Shown: positions 26,589 through 33,298 of the stretch, one piece after another | Layout of the letters: each line of letters begins with the position of its first letter | Numbering within the stretch: the first letter of the stretch is position 1 | Source of the DNA: Clostridia bacterium | GTDB lineage: Bacteria > Bacillota > Clostridia > Christensenellales > Aristaeellaceae | Length of the DNA stretch: 42,845 bases | Reading direction: 5' to 3' | NCBI GenBank assembly: GCA_017532155.1 | Contig: JAFXJP010000039.1 | Coordinates: forward strand, 1-42,845 | Program-made: the position numbers and the translations under genes | Notes under the pieces: generated by a model | The model's input: the letters and a program-made list of their open reading frames with translations, nothing else | What the model was told of the DNA's origin: nothing | Database searches by the model: none

Positions 26589-26783
26589 ATGCGCGGAGCT
26601 GTCTGTATTCTTTTATCCTTCATGCTGATCTTCACATTGTCCCTTTGCGATCCGCCCGAGGATGCGCGATTGTCTGCCTGGTGGGGGCTTTTGTTCCCTC
26701 AGATGTTTATGCGCGACAACGGAAGCGAGCAGGTGGTGTTTGCTTGGCCGCTGATGATGCGGGTATTCAGGCTGTTTGGGTGA
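26589..26783 (+). CDS. Small membrane or secreted protein, unknown (64 aa)
   Basis: ATG with GGGAGG (26576-26581) seven bases upstream. The product begins MRGAVCILLSFMLIFTLSLC, a signal-like hydrophobic helix ending in Cys, but the preceding Leu makes a poor lipobox. The rest is DPPEDARLSAWWGLLFPQMF and an amphipathic, Trp/Met/Phe-rich tail. It is divergent from the marR-type gene across 171 bases, which may make it a target or accessory of that regulator (inference). No family is recognised. A hairpin follows ten bases after the stop. Confidence 0.5.
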   Translation: MRGAVCILLSFMLIFTLSLCDPPEDARLSAWWGLLFPQMFMRDNGSEQVVFAWPLMMRVFRLFG

Positions 26784-26792
26784 GGGGAACGT

Positions 26793-26831
26793 TCGAGAGG
26801 GCGGCTTTGGAAGGCCAAAGCCCCCTCTCGA
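26793..26831. repeat. Long hairpin before repeat copy B
   Basis: TCGAGAGGG pairs with CCCTCTCGA (26793-26801 with 26823-26831), and inside it GGCTTTGG pairs with CCAAAGCC across AAGG: 17 pairs with one bulged C. It follows the small ORF and has no T tract. Confidence 0.8.
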
Positions 26832-26835
26832 GCTC

Positions 26836-27048
26836 ACCCCGAAAGCCTGCGTTGGGTTGCGTTGTTTTGGCAGGCGATATGAAAAAGAGAGTGGATCTCA
26901 GGGACTCGAGCAAGCTCGATCCCATGATCTCCACTCTCTTTTTCTGTGCGCTTTGCGCACTCGGACGGCGTTGCCGTCCGGGCCTGTCGTGTTATTGTGT
27001 GGTAGCGCCCGCGGGGGAACACCGTTTCGCTTGGGCGAAACGAGCGGG
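26836..27048. repeat. Copy B of the dispersed repeat (inverted relative to copy A)
   Basis: It matches the reverse complement of 21865-22079. Sub-hairpins inside include the 62-nt element, GTGCGC/GCGCAC (26946-26960), CGGACGGC/GCCGTCCG (26962-26980) and CGTTTCGC/GCGAAACG (27023-27042). ORFs of about 100 codons run through it on both strands, but they follow the palindromes and are taken as spurious. Confidence 0.9.
26882..26943. terminator. 62-nt bulged hairpin B, probable bidirectional terminator or structured RNA
   Basis: The same element as at 21970-22031 in opposite orientation, with three base differences, all in the inner part of the hairpin. A5 and T5 ends. It lies between the small plus-strand ORF and the minus-strand DUF2804 gene. 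Confidence 0.8.
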
Positions 27049-27186
27049 CTCCGCCGACTATTGCGCCGCCGCAGCGGCGTACCCTTCCGCTCGTTTTTGC
27101 CGCAGCAAAAACGGCGACACCAACGAACAAGACACCAAAGAGGCAGTCCGCGTAGCGTAGCTCCGCGGGTTTGCTTTAGCAAACTG
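27049..27186. other. Tiled short hairpins between repeat copy B and hairpin C
   Basis: No credible gene. Consecutive inverted repeats: CGCCGC/GCGGCG (27064-27079), CGTTTTTGC/GCAAAAACG with loop CGCA (27092-27113), CCGCG/CGCGG (27148-27168) and GTTTGC/GCAAAC with loop TTTA (27169-27184). Confidence 0.65.
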
Positions 27187-27248
27187 AAAAAGGTGAGAGA
27201 AGTCAGCGGAGCGAGCTTGCTCGCATCCGTGATCTTCCTCACCTTTTT
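27187..27248. terminator. 62-nt bulged hairpin C, diverged relative of A and B
   Basis: Exactly 62 nt, like A and B. The outer 11-bp stem AAAAAGGTGAG/CTCACCTTTTT is different but fully paired. Then come TCA/TGA, a bulged G, CGGA/TCCG, a bulged A and GCGAGCTTGCTCGC. The core CGAGCTTGCTCG, ATCC and the TCA/TGA pair are kept. Confidence 0.8.
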
Positions 27249-27302
27249 CAATCAGACTGTCGCGTCAATAACGCAGCCAACAAACGGAACGACTGGTTCT
27301 TT

Positions 27303-27329
27303 GGTACTTTCTTGACGCAAGAAAGTACC
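27303..27329. repeat. Perfect 11-bp hairpin near the DUF2804 stop
   Basis: GGTACTTTCTT pairs with AAGAAAGTACC around GACGC. No T tract follows on either strand, so termination is uncertain. It lies 17 bases beyond the stop of the minus-strand DUF2804 gene. Confidence 0.7.
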
Positions 27330-27346
27330 GTTCTCCCTCGTCCTCC

Positions 27347-28381
27347 TTACCACTTATTATGCACTTTCTCGGCAAAGCCGATCATGTCCTTCACCTGAAT
27401 CACTTCGCCGTCATCCAGCACAGCCTGACCGGTAAAGCGGCCGAAGACCTGATGCTGGTCGGAGCAGATGAGCTTCACATCTGTGCAGGAAGCGCGGTCG
27501 ATGATGGGTACGAAGTCCATTTCAAAGCGCTTATCATCGCTTGTAAAGGTCCAGGGCTTGAGGTAATCCTCCTTGCCATCCTTCATGGGAATGTTGAAGG
27601 TCACCTGGCTTAATTTATGCGCAATACCATCGCAGAAGAGCATGTTTTCGCTGGCGGCGGAGGTGTCGCCAAAGCCGTAGCCGATGTTAAAGCCAAAGCT
27701 GCGGCCCTGCTGAATGCCGGAGGCCGAGCCCCAGTACCAGGTGTTCTCATATGTCCACACGCCGCGTCCCCAGTCCAGCACGCCAAAGGCGGTGGCGGGG
27801 GAGAAGAGATACTCTCGGCCGTCAAAGCACACCACGCCCTCTGCCTGTAGGCAGTTGATCTTCTGGTTGTAATAGAAGGCCTTGGGCGCATTCTGGAAGG
27901 GCGTGACGATCACCATGCTGTCGCGCGGGGCATTGCGCAGCTCGATATCAAAGGCGAGGGGCTTGCCGTCGCGGAAATTTTCCATGCTGCCATACAGGCT
28001 GCGCTTCACGCCGTCGTTGATGAAATGCATCTCATATCCTTTGCCCTTGACGTGAATATCGCCCTTTTCGCTGGTAGGCGGCAGATTACGCTTGCCCAGG
28101 GGAAGAAGTCCAATGCGGGAGGTTGTCTGCTCCCAGGGCTTTTCAAAGTCCAGGAGCGATATGCTGTCCATGCTCATGTAGCCGTTGTCAGCGATGGTGA
28201 GCGCAAGGCCGAAGCAATCGTTGCCGATGTAGTAGTAATCCCACTCCTTGATGCGCAGGGGATGGGCGGCGATGCGCTTGCGGTCGTACTGCTGAATGAG
28301 ATGGGTGGCATAGCCGGGCTCGTTGAGGCGGCCATTTTCATCGTGCAGGTAGCCGGGCTTAACAATGCGGTGCTGAGACAT
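27347..28381 (-). CDS. DUF2804 family protein
   Basis: The 344-residue protein carries the signature region of DUF2804: FGVLDWGRGVWTYENTWYWG, then SASG, FNIGYGFGDTSAASENMLF and CDGIAHKL. The family is widespread, predicted to be beta-rich, and has no assigned activity. There is no signal peptide or membrane helix. Start: ATG with AAGGAGGG seven bases upstream. It begins 13 bases after the HAD-MazG gene stop and is the last of three minus-strand genes with mscL, so co-transcription is likely. Its link to those genes is unclear. Confidence 0.85.
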   Translation of the reverse strand: MSQHRIVKPGYLHDENGRLNEPGYATHLIQQYDRKRIAAHPLRIKEWDYYYIGNDCFGLALTIADNGYMSMDSISLLDFEKPWEQTTSRIGLLPLGKRNLPPTSEKGDIHVKGKGYEMHFINDGVKRSLYGSMENFRDGKPLAFDIELRNAPRDSMVIVTPFQNAPKAFYYNQKINCLQAEGVVCFDGREYLFSPATAFGVLDWGRGVWTYENTWYWGSASGIQQGRSFGFNIGYGFGDTSAASENMLFCDGIAHKLSQVTFNIPMKDGKEDYLKPWTFTSDDKRFEMDFVPIIDRASCTDVKLICSDQHQVFGRFTGQAVLDDGEVIQVKDMIGFAEKVHNKW

Positions 28382-28393
28382 ATTCTTCCCTCC

Positions 28394-29377
28394 TTAACAA
28401 CCGTAGCGTTCCTTGTTGGCTTTTTTATAGTCACGTTCCATGTTGTACAGATGCTTTTTGAAATATGCCTGGGAGAACTCTTCCTCTGTCACGCCCATGC
28501 ACAGACAAACTTCGTTCATGTACATGGCCACATCCACCATTTCTTCCACAAAACGGGCGCGCAGCTCAGGATTATTTTCGATATCCTTGAGCTTGGTCTT
28601 TTTGAAGATGTCGATCACTTCGCCGGCTTCACCGATCATCCAAAGCAACTGGTTGCGTGCACGCTCCGGATGCAGCCCGCCCCATTCGGGATGGCGCGCC
28701 TGCAGCGCATGCTGAATGGCATACATATCGCTCAGGTGCAGGTCGGCGGGTTCATGCTCCCAGACAAGATCGGCCATCATATCAAAGAAGGTGTCATAGC
28801 GGAAGTCCGATTCAAAATCTGCATAATAGCCGTCGGGATCAAACATCGCGCCTGCCATGCCGGCATTTTTGCCTGCCAGCAGATCGATATCGCGGTCGCC
28901 CATCATGATGCACTTGGAAACATCCAGATGATGCTTTTCGATGGCGTAATTAAGCGCATCGGGCGCAGGCTTGGAGGCAAAGCCAAGATCGCCGGTGATG
29001 AAATCGGCAAACAGACGATCCACACCGTAGTGCTTCAGCACATCGATGGTGTAATTCTTACTGTGGGTATACAGGTAGTTTCGGCCGCCATGCTCGCACA
29101 CGCTTTTAAGCATGTGCAAAGCGCCTTCATAGGGAATGAAGTCTTCGACCGTCATATCGTAATAATACTTATGATAGAGCCCCATGGCTTCCTGATAGCG
29201 GCTGGGCAGCAAAACGGAAGCGGCATGGCCAATATGAACCTTGGTCAATTTGGCAACCGCTTCCGTGTTGGTTTCTACGCCCAGTTCCGTCAGGGCCCTC
29301 AACATGCAGCGGTTAATACGCGGATAGGTATTAAACAGCGTTCCGTCAAAATCCCAGAAGAACTCGGTGAATTTCAT
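28394..29377 (-). CDS. HAD hydrolase fused to a MazG-like nucleotide pyrophosphohydrolase
   Basis: The 327-residue protein has two domains. Residues 1-205 or so are a beta-phosphoglucomutase-type HAD phosphatase: nucleophile Asp9 and Asp11 in DFDGT, motif II Thr104/Ser106 in YTHS, Lys136 in KPAPD, and acidic motif GDRDID (160-165). Residues 215-327 match the all-alpha MazG/dUTPase-like fold: GEAGEVIDIF with Glu250 and Glu253, then EEMVDVAMY with Glu279 and Asp282, the Mg2+ ligands. A plausible role is cleaning the nucleotide pool, one domain giving NMP and PPi and the other removing phosphate (inference). The start has only a weak purine-rich site about 13 bases upstream, so it may be translated by coupling after mscL. 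Confidence 0.88.
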   Translation of the reverse strand: MKFTEFFWDFDGTLFNTYPRINRCMLRALTELGVETNTEAVAKLTKVHIGHAASVLLPSRYQEAMGLYHKYYYDMTVEDFIPYEGALHMLKSVCEHGGRNYLYTHSKNYTIDVLKHYGVDRLFADFITGDLGFASKPAPDALNYAIEKHHLDVSKCIMMGDRDIDLLAGKNAGMAGAMFDPDGYYADFESDFRYDTFFDMMADLVWEHEPADLHLSDMYAIQHALQARHPEWGGLHPERARNQLLWMIGEAGEVIDIFKKTKLKDIENNPELRARFVEEMVDVAMYMNEVCLCMGVTEEEFSQAYFKKHLYNMERDYKKANKERYGC

Positions 29378-29401
29378 TTTGTATTATTGTTCTCTTTCTT
29401 G

Positions 29402-29863
29402 TTATTCGCTCAGCTGGCTGGTGCAGTGCGGGCAGCGGGTAGCCTTCTCGTCGATGACGCTCTGGCAGAAGGGGCACTTGCGGGGGGCAGGAGCGGGAGC
29501 CGGGGCGGGCGCGGGCTTCTTCATCTTGTTGATGAACTTGACCACCAGGAAGATGCAGAAGGCAACCAGGATGAAGTCGATAATGGTCTGGATGAAGGTG
29601 CCGTAGTTCAGGGTAGCGATGCCCAGTTCCTTGGCCTGCTCGATCGTTTCGATCACAGTGCCTTCGGGCGCAGTGCCCAGCAGAGCGAACATGCCGGAAA
29701 CGCTCTTGCCGCCGGTGATCAGGCCGATGACGGGCATGAACACGTCGTTCACCAAAGAGGTGACGATCTTGCTGAACGCGCCGCCGACGACAACGCCGAC
29801 AGCCATATCAACAACATTGCCGCGCATAGCAAACTTTTTGAATTCGTCAAAGAACTTCTTCAT
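29402..29863 (-). CDS. mscL: Large-conductance mechanosensitive channel with C-terminal zinc ribbon
   Basis: The 153-residue membrane protein matches MscL, the pentameric pore that opens under membrane tension in osmotic downshock. The N-terminal helix and first membrane segment read FDEFKKFAMRGNVVDMAVGV, then VVGGAFSKIVTSLVND; the second is FIQTIIDFILVAFCIFLVV. After the usual cytoplasmic end comes an Ala-Pro repeat linker and a four-Cys zinc ribbon (Cys130, 133, 144 and 147; CPFC and CPHC), an addition beyond the core channel. The ATG at 29863 has GGAGGG upstream; an in-frame ATG at 29878 lacks one. First of three genes. Confidence 0.95.
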   Translation of the reverse strand: MKKFFDEFKKFAMRGNVVDMAVGVVVGGAFSKIVTSLVNDVFMPVIGLITGGKSVSGMFALLGTAPEGTVIETIEQAKELGIATLNYGTFIQTIIDFILVAFCIFLVVKFINKMKKPAPAPAPAPAPRKCPFCQSVIDEKATRCPHCTSQLSE

Positions 29864-29898
29864 GAGTAATCCCTCCAAGATGGATTTTTATTCATTCT

Positions 29899-29927
29899 AT
29901 TCTATCACGAGCATACAACCAATTCAA
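29899..29927 (-). promoter_or_regulatory. Sigma-A promoter of the mscL operon
   Basis: Minus strand: TTGAAT (29927-29922), a 17-base spacer, then TAGAAT (29904-29899), 35 bases before the mscL start. Confidence 0.6.
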
Positions 29928-29952
29928 GAGAAAATTCACTTTTTGTGCTATC

Positions 29953-29981
29953 TTGCGCGAGGAGGAAAGGCAAGCTATAAT
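29953..29981 (+). promoter_or_regulatory. Promoter of the epimerase-like gene
   Basis: A perfect TATAAT (29976-29981) lies 17 bases after TTGCGC (29953-29958), a weak -35, and 24 bases before the start. Confidence 0.5.
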
Positions 29982-30005
29982 AGAAAAAAGACGGGAGGTT
30001 GCGGT

Positions 30006-31028
30006 ATGAAGGCGTTGCTTATCGGCGGGACGGGCGTGATCAGTACAAGCGTGGCAGAAAGGCTGCTGCATCTTAATTGGGATGTGACGATCCTTACGCG
30101 CGGCAAAAGGCCGCTGCCCGAAAAAATGCAGGGCAAGGTGCAGTGCCTTATAGCAGATATTCATGATGAGGCGGCTGTGCAGAATGCGCTCAAAGGCCGT
30201 TATTTTGATGTGGTGTGTGATTTTGTGCTTTACACACCGCAGGAGGCAGAACGGGATATTCGCCTCTTCAGCGGCAAAACAGCGCAGTACGTGTTTATCA
30301 GCTCGGCGTCGGCATATCATAAGCCTGTGTTGACGCTGCCTATTACGGAAGAAACGCCGCTGCACAATCCGTACTGGACGTATTCCGATCTCAAAGCGCA
30401 GTGTGAGGAGGTTTTCCTGCAGGCGCACAGGGAAGGGAAACTGCCGGTAACCATCGTGCGCCCCAGCCATACCTATTGCGAGCGCAGCCTGCCGGTGCAG
30501 ATTCACGGCGGACATGGGCCGTGGGTGATCATCAAGCGCATGCTGGCAGGCAAGAGCGTGCCGGTGGCCTGTGACGGCGTATCGCTGTGGACGGCGACGA
30601 CGGCGGAGGATTTTGCCGTATATTTCTGCGGTTTGCTGGGCAATCCAAAAGCGCTGGGCGAGGCTTTCCACATCACCAGCGATGAGAGCCTGGCGTGGAA
30701 TCAAATCTACCGGATCATTGCTGATTGTGCAGGCGGGCAGTTCATTCCCTGCTCTGTGCCGGCGGATCTGCTGGCGCAGAGCACACAGTATGATTATCGC
30801 GGCGCGCTGCTGGGCGATAAGGCCAATACAGTGATCTTTGACAACAGCAAGGTGAAGCGTGTGACGGGAATATACGATCATAAGTGCATGCCCTTTGCCG
30901 AGGGAGCCGGGCGCTCGGTTGCGTATTTCCTTGAACACCCGGAAATCCGGAAGGAAGATCCGGCATTTGAGATTTTCTGCGATCAACTGGAAGAAATGAT
31001 GCAGGAAGCCAGACTGAAAATGAAATAA
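30006..31028 (+). CDS. NAD(P)-dependent epimerase/dehydratase family protein (extended SDR)
   Basis: The 340-residue cytoplasmic protein has the Rossmann glycine motif GGTGVIS at residues 7-13. It has the SDR catalytic pair as YSDLK after WT, a Ser-rich strand VFISSASAY, and TIVRPSHTY, typical of sugar-nucleotide epimerases and atypical NAD-binding relatives. The substrate cannot be inferred. The frame stays open upstream to 29619 across mscL, but GGGAGG at 29993-29998 and the Rossmann start fix the ATG at 30006. It stands alone between opposite-strand genes, with its own promoter and a bidirectional terminator. Confidence 0.88.
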   Translation: MKALLIGGTGVISTSVAERLLHLNWDVTILTRGKRPLPEKMQGKVQCLIADIHDEAAVQNALKGRYFDVVCDFVLYTPQEAERDIRLFSGKTAQYVFISSASAYHKPVLTLPITEETPLHNPYWTYSDLKAQCEEVFLQAHREGKLPVTIVRPSHTYCERSLPVQIHGGHGPWVIIKRMLAGKSVPVACDGVSLWTATTAEDFAVYFCGLLGNPKALGEAFHITSDESLAWNQIYRIIADCAGGQFIPCSVPADLLAQSTQYDYRGALLGDKANTVIFDNSKVKRVTGIYDHKCMPFAEGAGRSVAYFLEHPEIRKEDPAFEIFCDQLEEMMQEARLKMK

Positions 31029-31067
31029 AAAAAGGCGTGCAGCCCCGTGTGGACTGCACGCTTTTTT
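31027..31067. terminator. Bidirectional intrinsic terminator
   Basis: GCGTGCAG/CTGCACGC (31035-31042 with 31054-31061) is flanked by a run of A on the left and T on the right. It sits between the convergent epimerase-like and SH3 genes. Confidence 0.9.
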
Positions 31068-31069
31068 CT

Positions 31070-31765
31070 TTAGAATTTCAGGAAGTAGGTGCTCACATAG
31101 CCCTGCTGGCCGTCAATTTCAACCAGAGACCAGTTTTCGCCCATCTCCAGCACCTTTACTTCGGTGCCGACCGGATAGGTGCGGATCACCTTGGTATTCA
31201 TGCCGGGGTAGAGGCGGAAATTGACGATGCTGCCGCCGTTGATGTTCTTGAGCGTTGCCGTGAAGGGATCAACGGGCTTGGTGTAGGATACCTTCTGCGC
31301 AGCAAGGAACTTGCTGGACATATAGCCTTCCTGACCGTTTACGGAGACATGGTGCCAGCCGTTGCCCTTTTTGAGCACGGTGACGGCGGTGCCGGGCTTG
31401 AAGGACGTGATGATGCTGCCCTTCATGCTGGGCGCGGTGCGCAGATTGAGGCCGATACCGGTGTTGGTGCGCACATACATGGTGGTGCCTGCAGCATCCT
31501 CGCTGAGGAACTTGTTCATCATGTAGCCCGTTTTGCCATCGACGGATACCTTGTGCCAGGTTTCGCCTTCCTCCAGAATGGTGATCCAGGTGCCCGTGGG
31601 ATACTGGCCCAGCACCTTCGCATCCAGCGAGGCGGTTTCGCGCAGATTGAGCCGGCCGCCCTTGACGGTGGCATAGGTTTCTGCGTGGACGGCCGCGCCG
31701 GACAGCATCACTGCGGCGCACACAGCGCCGGCAAAGACGCGGACGTATTTTTTCGATGTTTTCAT
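31070..31765 (-). CDS. Exported protein with three bacterial SH3 domains
   Basis: The 231-residue protein has a Sec signal peptide (MKTSKKYVRVFAGAVCAAVM, then LSGAAVHA, probably cut before Glu). Three SH3b repeats follow, recognisable by LNLRETAS, LNLRTAPS and VNFRLYPG, each followed by a GxW/TW element and a GYM/GYV strand ending each repeat. Such domains usually bind cell-wall peptidoglycan. No catalytic domain is attached, so it is a wall-binding protein of unknown purpose. The ATG at 31765 has AGGAGGG nine bases upstream; a TTG at 31771 is less likely. Confidence 0.88.
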   Translation of the reverse strand: MKTSKKYVRVFAGAVCAAVMLSGAAVHAETYATVKGGRLNLRETASLDAKVLGQYPTGTWITILEEGETWHKVSVDGKTGYMMNKFLSEDAAGTTMYVRTNTGIGLNLRTAPSMKGSIITSFKPGTAVTVLKKGNGWHHVSVNGQEGYMSSKFLAAQKVSYTKPVDPFTATLKNINGGSIVNFRLYPGMNTKVIRTYPVGTEVKVLEMGENWSLVEIDGQQGYVSTYFLKF

Positions 31766-31964
31766 AATCAAACACCCTCCTTTGTTTTTGCGGTGCTATT
31801 GCATCGCTCACATACTAAACGCAGCAAAAGGCGGGTATGTTTCCAGTAAGTGCTGGCAATGATTGGCAAAAAGAAGGGGGATTGGCGGCATTTTCCAGCC
31901 TTGGGACGGAAAAACAAGCCGCAATAAGGCTGGGCGCGCTAAATATTTCCAAACAAAAAGCGAC

Positions 31965-31997
31965 ACAAAAAAACCGGAAGCGGGATGCTTCCGGTTT
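31965..31997 (-). terminator. Intrinsic terminator after the CNNM/HlyC genes
   Basis: AAACCGGAAGC/GCTTCCGGTTT (31971-31981 with 31987-31997) around GGGAT. On the minus strand it is followed by a run of T. It begins six bases after the stop of the gene ending at 32003. Confidence 0.9.
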
Positions 31998-32002
31998 GTG
32001 GT

Positions 32003-32884
32003 TTAATCTTTTTCGGGACACTCGTGCAGGAGGATGATTAGCTTTTCGATGCGGTGGCTTTCATTGACGGCCTTGACAATGACGGTGATGTGTTTAAAGT
32101 CGAAGGCGTCAAACTCAACCGGCATGGCGCCGATTTCATCCGTGGCCCAGCCGCCGACCGTGGCGCAGTCAGAGTCGATATCCTCTTCGTCCAGGTCCAG
32201 CTCATCGCAGAACTCGCTCAGGTTCATATCGCCCGAGCATTCATAGCGGGTATCGGTGATCTTCTGCCTGTCGGAGACGATGTCGTCGTTTTCATCCCAG
32301 ATTTCGCCGACCAGCTGCTCGAGCACGTCCTCCATGGTGACGATACCGGCGGTGCCGCCGTATTCGTCGGCCACGATGGCCATGTGCATCTGGTTCTTGC
32401 GGAACTCCTCCATGATGTCATGCAGCTTCATGGATTCGGGGATGAAGATATGATTGAGCATGAAGGACTGCCATTCGATATCCTTGTGCTCCACCAGTTC
32501 ACGCAAAAGGTGCTTGACATAGATGACGCCGACCACATGGTCGATGGTGCGGTCATACACAGGGTAGCGGGAGAACTGCGATTCGTTGATGATCTCCAGC
32601 ACCTTTTCCAGGCTGTCGCTTATTTCCAGACCGATTACGTCGATGCGGGGGGTGAGGATATCGCTGGCCTGCAGATCGGTAAATTCCAGCGCGGACTGCA
32701 AAAGCTCCGTCTGGTTTTCATTGATAATGCCTTCGTCCTCAACCGTATCCAGGATGCTTTCCAGATCCTCTTCGGTAATGGTGACATTTTCGTCATCCTT
32801 CTTGCGGCGCCACAGCAGGCTGAAGAGGTTGACGATGGCGGTGGAGAGGAGAACGGCGGGATACAGCAGGATCATCAGCGCCAT
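32003..32884 (-). CDS. C-terminal part of a split CNNM/HlyC-CorC family protein (CBS pair plus CorC domain)
   Basis: These 293 residues continue, in the same frame, the ORF that stops at 32891, after an in-frame TGA and two codons. They contain the last part of the membrane domain (LMILLYPAVLLSTAIVNLFSLL), the conserved TEEDLESILDTVEDEGII, a CBS pair (ASDILTPRIDVIGLE, then MHMAIVADEYGGTAGIVTME) and the C-terminal CorC_HlyC domain (VGGWATDEIGAMP). The family is linked to Mg2+ or other ion transport. The ATG at 32884 has no Shine-Dalgarno site, so independent translation is doubtful. The gene is either a recent pseudogene, a reinitiation product or a sequencing error. Confidence 0.7.
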   Translation of the reverse strand: MALMILLYPAVLLSTAIVNLFSLLWRRKKDDENVTITEEDLESILDTVEDEGIINENQTELLQSALEFTDLQASDILTPRIDVIGLEISDSLEKVLEIINESQFSRYPVYDRTIDHVVGVIYVKHLLRELVEHKDIEWQSFMLNHIFIPESMKLHDIMEEFRKNQMHMAIVADEYGGTAGIVTMEDVLEQLVGEIWDENDDIVSDRQKITDTRYECSGDMNLSEFCDELDLDEEDIDSDCATVGGWATDEIGAMPVEFDAFDFKHITVIVKAVNESHRIEKLIILLHECPEKD

Positions 32885-32890
32885 CAGCGG

Positions 32891-33283
32891 TCAGCAGACC
32901 ACGCGGACAATCACTTCGTTATAGCGCTTGGCCAGCATCTTGGGGGTAATTTCACCAACGATCAGGATGACGATGGTCATCACAATTGTAACAATGCTGG
33001 AAGCGGTGTCATCGCTGATCTTGCCCTGCGAGGCAGCGGCAAGGCTAACGGCGATGACGGTTGCGATGGAGGTGGCGCCGATGTTCACCAGATTGTTGCC
33101 AATCAGCACGGTGGACAGGGCGTTATCATAATGATTGCAGATATACAGGACAAGCTTTTCGGCCTTTGTCGCCTGATCCGCTTCTTTTTTGAGGCGGAGC
33201 TTGTTGAGCGAGGTAAAGGCGATTTCCGTGCCGGAGAAGAAAGCAGAGCCCATCAGGAGCAGCACAAGCAAAAAATATTGCAT
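32891..33283 (-). CDS. N-terminal part of a split CNNM/HlyC-CorC family protein (DUF21 membrane domain)
   Basis: These 130 residues hold most of a CNNM/DUF21 domain: SAFFSGTEIAFTSLNKLRL, VLIGNNLVNIGATSIAT and IVGEITPKMLAKRYNE are all hallmarks. The frame then meets TGA (32893-32891) in the last membrane segment. The frame continues unchanged beyond it into the CBS part. The start has AAGGAGGGG, 15 bases after the stop of the intact paralogue upstream. Without the stop, the whole would be about 426 residues, normal for the family. Confidence 0.7.
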   Translation of the reverse strand: MQYFLLVLLLMGSAFFSGTEIAFTSLNKLRLKKEADQATKAEKLVLYICNHYDNALSTVLIGNNLVNIGATSIATVIAVSLAAASQGKISDDTASSIVTIVMTIVILIVGEITPKMLAKRYNEVIVRVVC

Positions 33284-33298
33284 TTTTTCGCCCCTCCT

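Noticed and set aside
26504-27315. Overlapping ORFs of 98-218 codons through the repeat and hairpin block, and like ones at 21663-22056
   Set aside because: They follow palindromic repeat sequence on both strands and contain no recognisable domain; similar peptides arise from each repeat copy, so they are treated as spurious.
26793-27329. CRISPR array
   Set aside because: The repeats are hairpins of differing sequence and spacing, not identical direct repeats with unique spacers, and no cas genes are near.
29460-29520. GC-rich simple repeat as a separate element
   Set aside because: It encodes the Ala-Pro linker of the MscL zinc-ribbon tail.
29619-30005. N-terminal extension of the epimerase-like gene
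   Set aside because: The extra 129 codons run across the opposite-strand mscL gene and its promoter; the Rossmann motif and ribosome site place the start at 30006.
32891-32893. UGA recoding (Trp or selenocysteine) in the CNNM gene
   Set aside because: TGA ends several intact genes in this window and no SECIS-like hairpin was noticed just downstream; a nonsense mutation, restart or sequence error is simpler.
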